This document shows positions 59,661 to 64,000 of a stretch of 64,000 bases of DNA, piece by piece. The notes beneath the pieces are model-generated. The model made no database searches. It had not been told where the DNA came from and was given only the letters and a program-made list of their open reading frames with translations. Where the stretch lies: positions 124,001 through 188,000 of the forward strand of contig NZ_JAIWPR010000002.1 of assembly GCF_021191635.1 (NCBI RefSeq). The letters are read 5' to 3'. Each line of letters starts with the position of its first letter. Positions within the stretch are counted from its first letter, which is position 1. A program made the translations under genes and the position numbers. This stretch comes from Alterluteimonas quercicellularis (GTDB lineage Bacteria; Pseudomonadota; Gammaproteobacteria; Xanthomonadales; Xanthomonadaceae).

Positions 59661-60859
59661 AGGGCCTCGAAGACGCCGGCCGCACCCATGCCGGTGCCGA
59701 TGCACATGGTCACCATGCCGTACTTCTGCTTGCGGCGGCGCAGGCCGTGCACGATCGTCGCGGTGCGGACGGCGCCGGTCGCGCCCAGCGGATGGCCCAG
59801 GGCGATCGCGCCGCCCAGCGGATTGACCTTCGAGGGATCGAGCTCGCTGTCGCGGATCACCGCCAGCGCCTGCGCGGCGAAGGCCTCGTTGAGCTCGATC
59901 CAGTCCAGCTGGTCCTTCGACAGCCCGGCCTGGCGCAGCGCCTTGGGGATCGCCGCGATCGGGCCGATGCCCATGACCTCGGGCCGCACGCCGGCGACCG
60001 AGAAGCTGACGAAGCGGGCCAGCGGGGTCAGGCCGTAGTCCTTGATCGCCTGCTCGGAGGCCAGCAGCACCGCGCCGGCGCCGTCGCTCATCTGCGAGCT
60101 GTTGCCGGCGGTCACGGTGCCGCCGAACTGGCCGTTGCGGAACACCGGCCGCAGCCTGGCCAGCCCCTCGGCGCTGGAGTCCGGCCGCGGGCCCTCGTCG
60201 TGCTCGACCCGCAGCTTCTTCAGCCGGATCGCGTTGCCGGCCAGATCGGGCTGGTGCGAGACGACCTCGTAGGGCGTGATCTCGTCCGCGAACTCGCCGG
60301 CCTGGATCGCGGCGATCGCCTTGCGGTGGGAGGCCAGCGCGAACGCGTCCTGGTCCTCGCGCGAGACCTTCCATTCCTCCGCCACCTTCTCGGCGGTGAT
60401 GCCCATGCCGTAGGCGATGGCGACGTGGTCGTCCGCGAACACCGACGGCGACAGCGCCACCTTGTTGCCCATCATCGGCACCATGCTCATGCTCTCGGTG
60501 CCGCCGGCGAGTACCAGGTCGGCGTTGCCCAGCCGGATCTGGTCGGCGGCCAGCGCCACCGCCTGCAGGCCGGAGGAGCAGAAGCGGTTGATGGTCTGCG
60601 CGGCCACGGTGTCGGGCAGGCCCGCCAGCAGCACGCCGATGCGCGCCACGTTCATGCCTTGCTCGCCCTCGGGCATGGCGCAGCCGATGATCGCGTCGTC
60701 GATGCGGCCGAGGTCGATGCCGGGCGCCTGCGCGACCACGGCCTTGAGCACGTGCGCCAGCATGTCGTCCGGCCGGGTATTGCGGAACACGCCCTTGGGC
60801 GCCTTGCCGACCGGGGTGCGGGTGGCGGCGACGATGTAGGCGTCCTGGATCTGTTTCAT
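59657..60859 (-). CDS. fadI: Acetyl-CoA C-acyltransferase (beta-ketothiolase)
   Basis: A 400-residue thiolase. The acyl-accepting Cys lies in NRFCSSGLQAVALAADQIRLG, followed by AGGTESMSMVPMM. The C-terminal catalytic motifs are NEAFAAQALAVIRD, NPLGGAIALGHPLGATGAVRT and the second active Cys in GMVTMCIGTGMGAAGVFE. It carries out the last step of beta-oxidation. It is encoded after the fused hydratase/dehydrogenase gene, with a 158-base gap that contains a repeat. The stop codon is the TAG of a REP arm. The fadA/fadI label is by role. Confidence 0.93.
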   Translation of the reverse strand: MKQIQDAYIVAATRTPVGKAPKGVFRNTRPDDMLAHVLKAVVAQAPGIDLGRIDDAIIGCAMPEGEQGMNVARIGVLLAGLPDTVAAQTINRFCSSGLQAVALAADQIRLGNADLVLAGGTESMSMVPMMGNKVALSPSVFADDHVAIAYGMGITAEKVAEEWKVSREDQDAFALASHRKAIAAIQAGEFADEITPYEVVSHQPDLAGNAIRLKKLRVEHDEGPRPDSSAEGLARLRPVFRNGQFGGTVTAGNSSQMSDGAGAVLLASEQAIKDYGLTPLARFVSFSVAGVRPEVMGIGPIAAIPKALRQAGLSKDQLDWIELNEAFAAQALAVIRDSELDPSKVNPLGGAIALGHPLGATGAVRTATIVHGLRRRKQKYGMVTMCIGTGMGAAGVFEAL

Positions 60860-60877
60860 GTGGCTTTCTCCGAAAGC

Positions 60878-61017
60878 CGGGAATGGGGAATGGGGAGTCG
60901 GGAATCGTGGAAGCGGATTCGCGCGCGCTGCAACATTCCTGCTTTCCGGCGGACCATGGTTGGAGGAAGGAGGAACCGGGCCTGCTGTCGCCATTCCCGA
61001 TTCCCCATTCCCGATTC
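60878..61017. repeat. Inverted GGGAATGGGGAATCGGGAAT-type repeat between beta-oxidation genes
   Basis: The left arm at 60878-60907 reads as iterated GGGAATGGGGAATGGGGA plus GTCGGGAATCG, and the right arm at 60992-61017 is the inverse (CATTCCCGATTCCCCATTCC...). Together they can form a stem of about 24 bp around an 84-base centre. Iterated GGGAATNGGG stretches recur between genes in Xanthomonadaceae. No gene lies inside. Confidence 0.75.
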
Positions 61018-63390
61018 TCAGTTCCTGAGCGGCTTGCCCGTCTTCAGCATGTGCGCGATGCGGGCCTGGGTCTTCTCCTGCTGCGCCAGCTCGACGAAGT
61101 GCCGGCGCTCGAGGTCGAGCAGCCAGTCCTCGTCGACCACGGCGCCGCGGTCGACCTCGCCGCCGCACAGCACGGTGGCGATGCGGGTGGCGATCTCGTC
61201 GTCGTACTCGCTGATGAAGCGGCCCTCGAGCATGTTGACCAGCAGCATGCGGAAGGTGGCGATACCGACGTCGCCGGCGACCTGGATGCGGCGCGCCGGC
61301 AGCGGCGGGCGGTAGCCGCCCTCGGCCAGCGCGCGCGCCTCGGCCCGGGCGATGTGCAGGGCCTCGTAGGCGTTGAAGACCACCTTGTCGGCCGGGCGCA
61401 GCAGGCCCAGCGCCTTGGCGTCCAGCGCGGAGGTCGAGACCTTGGCCATCGCCACCGTCTCGAAGACCTTCTTCAGCTCGGCGAACACGTCGCCGCCGGG
61501 GCCGGCCGCCTGCGAGGCGCGCAGGGCCAGTTCCTTCAGGCCGCCGCCGGCGGGCAGCAGGCCCACGCCGGCCTCGACCAGGCCGACGTAGCTCTCCAGC
61601 CCGGCGACCGTGCGGGCGCTGTGCATCTGGAACTCGCAGCCGCCGCCCAGGGCCAGGCCGCGCACCGCGGCCACCACCGGCACCTGGGCGTACTTGACGC
61701 GCTGGCTGGTGCGCTGGAAGTTGGCGACCATCGCCTCGAACGCGTCGACCTTGCCGGCCTGCAGCAGGCCGAGCGCGCCGGCGAGGTCGGCGCCGGCGGA
61801 GAAGGGTTCCTTCTGCTGCCACAGCACCAGGCCGGCGAAGCGGCGCTCGGCGATGCCGATGGCCTCCTGCAGGCCGTCGAGCACCTGGTCGGAGACGGTG
61901 TTCATCTTGGTCTTGAAGCCGACCACGCCGATGTCGTCGCCGTCGGTCCACAGGCGCACGCCGTCGTTCTCGTACACCGTCTCGCCCTGCGCGAAGCGCT
62001 CGCCCAGCAGCGGGTCGGGGAAGCGCTGGCGCCGGTACACCGGCAGCGAGGAGCGCGGCACCGGCGCGTCCTTCGACGGGCTGTAGCTGCCCTCGGCGCC
62101 GTGCACGCCGTCGCGGCCGTCGAGCACCCAGGCGGGCAGGGGGGCGTCGCTCATCGCCCTGCCGGCGGCGATGTCGTCGGCGATCCACTGCGCCACCTGC
62201 TGCCAGCCGGCGGCCTGCCAGGTCTCGAACGGGCCCAGCGACCAGCCGTAGCCCCAGCGGATGGCCAGGTCCACGTCGCGCGCGGTCTCGGCGATGTCGG
62301 CCAGGTGGTAGGCGCTGTAGTGGAACAGGTCGCGGAACACCGCCCACAGGAACCGGGCCTGGGGATGCGCGCTCTCGCGCAGCCGGGCGAACTTCTGCGC
62401 CGGGTCCTTCAGCTTGAGGATCTCGACCACCTCGTCGGCGGCCTTGCGGTCGGCCGGGCGGTAGTCCTGCCGCTCGAGATCCAGCACCAGGATGTCCTTG
62501 CCCTGCTTGCGGAACACGCCCGCCCCGGTCTTCTGGCCCAGCGCGCCCTGGGCGATCAGCGCGTCCAGCCAGCCCGGGGCCCGGAAGTAGCGGTGCCAGG
62601 GATCGTCGGGCAGGGTGTCGGCCATGGTCTTGATGACGTGGGCCATGGTGTCCAGGCCGACCACGTCGGAGGTGCGGTAGGTCGCCGACTTCGGGCGGCC
62701 GATCAGCGGGCCGGTCAGCGCGTCCACCTCGTCGAAGCCCAGCCCGGACTCGGCGGTGTGGTGGGCGGTGGCCAGGATCGAGAACACGCCGATGCGGTTG
62801 CCGATGAAGTTCGGGGTGTCCTTGGCGTAGACCACGCCCTTGCCGAGCTGGGTGGTCAGGAAGGTCTCCAGGCCCTCCAGCACGGCGCGGTCGGTGGTCG
62901 AGGCCGGGATCAGCTCGGCCAGGTGCATGTAGCGCGGCGGGTTGAAGAAGTGCACGCCGCAGAAGCGATGGCGAAGTTCTTCGGGAAGAACTTCCGCCAA
63001 CTTGTTGATTCCCAGGCCGGACGTATTGCTGGCGAGCACCGCGTGCGCCGGCACGAAGGGCGCGATCTTGCGGTACAGGTCCTGCTTCCAGTCCATGCGC
63101 TCGGCGATCGCCTCGACGATCAGGTCGCAGTCGCGCAGCAGGTCCAGGCCGCCGTCGTAGTTGGCCGGCACGATCGCCTCGGCCAGCGCCCTGTCGGCCA
63201 GCGGCGCCGGGCTCAGCTTGCCCAGGTTGGCGATCGCCTTGAGCACCACGCCGTCGGCGGGACCGTCCTTGGCGGGCAGGTCGAACAGCACCGTGTCCAC
63301 GCCGGCGTTGGTGAGGTGGGCGGCGATCTGCGCGCCCATGACCCCGGCGCCGAGGACGGCGGCGCGGCGGACCAGCAGTTTCTCAGACAT
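61018..63390 (-). CDS. Fused 3-hydroxyacyl-CoA dehydrogenase / enoyl-CoA hydratase
   Basis: A 790-residue bifunctional beta-oxidation enzyme. The domain order is dehydrogenase first: NAD motif AAVLGAGVMGAQIAAHLTNAG, catalytic ASNTSGLGINKLAE and HRFCGVHFFNPPRYMHLAELIP, GKGVVYAKDTPNFIGNRIG. The crotonase domain comes last: LVLWQQKEPFSAGADLAGALG, VVAAVRGLALGGGCEFQMHSARTVAG, GLVEAGVGLLPAGGGLKELALRA. This is the reverse of E. coli FadB/FadJ and like Bacillus FadN. The start at 63390 has AAGGAG 9 bases upstream; the in-frame TTG at 63399 touches the SD and is unlikely. The operon continues to the thiolase. Confidence 0.95.
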   Translation of the reverse strand: MSEKLLVRRAAVLGAGVMGAQIAAHLTNAGVDTVLFDLPAKDGPADGVVLKAIANLGKLSPAPLADRALAEAIVPANYDGGLDLLRDCDLIVEAIAERMDWKQDLYRKIAPFVPAHAVLASNTSGLGINKLAEVLPEELRHRFCGVHFFNPPRYMHLAELIPASTTDRAVLEGLETFLTTQLGKGVVYAKDTPNFIGNRIGVFSILATAHHTAESGLGFDEVDALTGPLIGRPKSATYRTSDVVGLDTMAHVIKTMADTLPDDPWHRYFRAPGWLDALIAQGALGQKTGAGVFRKQGKDILVLDLERQDYRPADRKAADEVVEILKLKDPAQKFARLRESAHPQARFLWAVFRDLFHYSAYHLADIAETARDVDLAIRWGYGWSLGPFETWQAAGWQQVAQWIADDIAAGRAMSDAPLPAWVLDGRDGVHGAEGSYSPSKDAPVPRSSLPVYRRQRFPDPLLGERFAQGETVYENDGVRLWTDGDDIGVVGFKTKMNTVSDQVLDGLQEAIGIAERRFAGLVLWQQKEPFSAGADLAGALGLLQAGKVDAFEAMVANFQRTSQRVKYAQVPVVAAVRGLALGGGCEFQMHSARTVAGLESYVGLVEAGVGLLPAGGGLKELALRASQAAGPGGDVFAELKKVFETVAMAKVSTSALDAKALGLLRPADKVVFNAYEALHIARAEARALAEGGYRPPLPARRIQVAGDVGIATFRMLLVNMLEGRFISEYDDEIATRIATVLCGGEVDRGAVVDEDWLLDLERRHFVELAQQEKTQARIAHMLKTGKPLRN

Positions 63391-63497
63391 TCTTCGCAAC
63401 TCCTTGATGAATAACGGTCTTACGGTGGCGCGGGGCGCGCGGACCGCCGCACCCCGAACGATCGGATCGGCCGGCGTCCCGGCGGCCGGCCATGCCC

Positions 63498-64000
63498 TCA
63501 GCCGGTGGCGGCCCCGCTGCGGATGCCGGCGGCGGCGAAGCCGATCAGCTCCTCGGCGGCGCGGCGGCGGTGGGTCTCCTCATCGACGCCGCTCGGGCGC
63601 CGGATCAGGCCGAAGTCGGCCATGGCATAGGTGAGCGCGCCACCCAGGAAGTCGAGCCGCCAGTACAGCTGCTCCTTGCCCAGGCCGGGCACGCAGTCGG
63701 CGATGGCGCGGGCGAACTCGCGCTGCACGTGGCCGTAGCGCTCGGACAGGAAGGCGCGCAGGCGGTCGTTCTTCTCGGCGTAGGCGCGGGCGATGACGCG
63801 GATGAAGGCGCCGCCGCCGTTGCGGTCGCCGGCCAGCGCCAGCGCCGGCTCCACGAAGGCGGCCAGCACCGCCTCCAGTTCCCCCGGGCGCTCGCTGCGC
63901 GCGGCGTTCAGCCGGAACAGCCGTTCGGCGCTCATGTCGTCCATGCGCCGGCGGAACACCTCGTTGACCAGGTTCTCCTTGCTGCCGAAGTGGTAGTTCA
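63498..64000 (-). CDS. TetR-family regulator, 5' end beyond window
   Basis: The visible part, about 167 residues, begins in the DNA-recognition helix (NYHFGSKENLVNEVFRRRMDDM) at the right edge and ends at 63498. The ligand domain contains GGGAFIRVIARAYAEKNDRLRAFLSERYGHVQREFARAIADCVPG and QLYWRLDFLGGALTYAMADFGLI. A TetR regulator directly upstream of beta-oxidation genes on the same strand is likely a fatty-acyl-CoA-responsive repressor of the PsrA/FadR type. The 107-base gap to the fused enzyme gene holds no obvious operator. Confidence 0.9.
   Translation of the reverse strand, partial: NYHFGSKENLVNEVFRRRMDDMSAERLFRLNAARSERPGELEAVLAAFVEPALALAGDRNGGGAFIRVIARAYAEKNDRLRAFLSERYGHVQREFARAIADCVPGLGKEQLYWRLDFLGGALTYAMADFGLIRRPSGVDEETHRRRAAEELIGFAAAGIRSGAATG

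Noticed and set aside
60878-61017. Possible CRISPR-like array because of iterated short units
   Set aside because: The units are contiguous without spacers and form an inverted pair; there are no cas genes.

Overview
The window is very GC-rich, gene-dense chromosomal DNA. Gene content and order point to a Lysobacter/Luteimonas-type member of the Xanthomonadaceae (Lysobacteraceae). The main evidence is the rpmJ / cmk-rpsA-ihfB-lapB / polysaccharide / galU block, fused fatty-acid oxidation genes, agmatine deiminase and N-carbamoylputrescine amidase, many small lipoproteins and GTAG-type REP palindromes. Long open frames opposite real genes are a by-product of the GC content and are not annotated. 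No tRNA, rRNA, CRISPR array or intact transposase was seen.

Layout. 1-2.7 kb: the start of a lysozyme-like secreted effector cut by the window edge, preceded by two lipoproteins on the same strand (candidate effector/immunity set). 2.8-5.2 kb: an exported protein, a glutathione peroxidase and a lipoprotein. 5.2-12.1 kb: a tight seven-gene leftward catabolic operon: HpaI-type aldolase, DUF6282 metal hydrolase, IclR regulator, cupin, dihydroorotate-dehydrogenase-like flavoenzyme, ACS-type MFS importer and outer-membrane channel. 12.4-20.6 kb: a regulator/exporter pair, a lipid-anchored intradiol dioxygenase homologue, a FAD oxidoreductase divergent from a TetR regulator with a clear palindromic operator between them, and a sorbosone-dehydrogenase-like lipoprotein. 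20.8-22.9 kb: an M20 peptidase with altered metal-site residues and an acetyltransferase.

22.9-24.1 kb is the most interesting locus. A small SAM-dependent methyltransferase closely resembles the split-borosin peptide backbone N-methyltransferase SonM. It is followed 21 bases later by a 97-residue protein with the helical domain and hydrophobic core expected of its SonA-type precursor, here ending in an Asp-rich tail. A membrane TPR-GGDEF protein follows.

26-38 kb: peptidases, a short-chain fatty-acid transporter, lipoproteins, pterin dehydratase, NfuA, a proline-rich membrane protein and two diheme-pair-like cytochromes c. 38.7-46.4 kb: an efflux operon with one adaptor and two RND pumps. 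46.4-50.6 kb: a TraB-like membrane protein, polyamine genes and a small exported protein. 50.8-59.6 kb: the conserved housekeeping and envelope-polysaccharide block, interrupted by a hairpin MITE that separated a coupled lapB-glycosyltransferase junction. 59.7-64 kb: fatty-acid beta-oxidation genes behind a TetR regulator cut by the window end.

REP palindromes lie in four convergent junctions, and four genes take their UAG stop from the GTAG at the edge of a REP arm.
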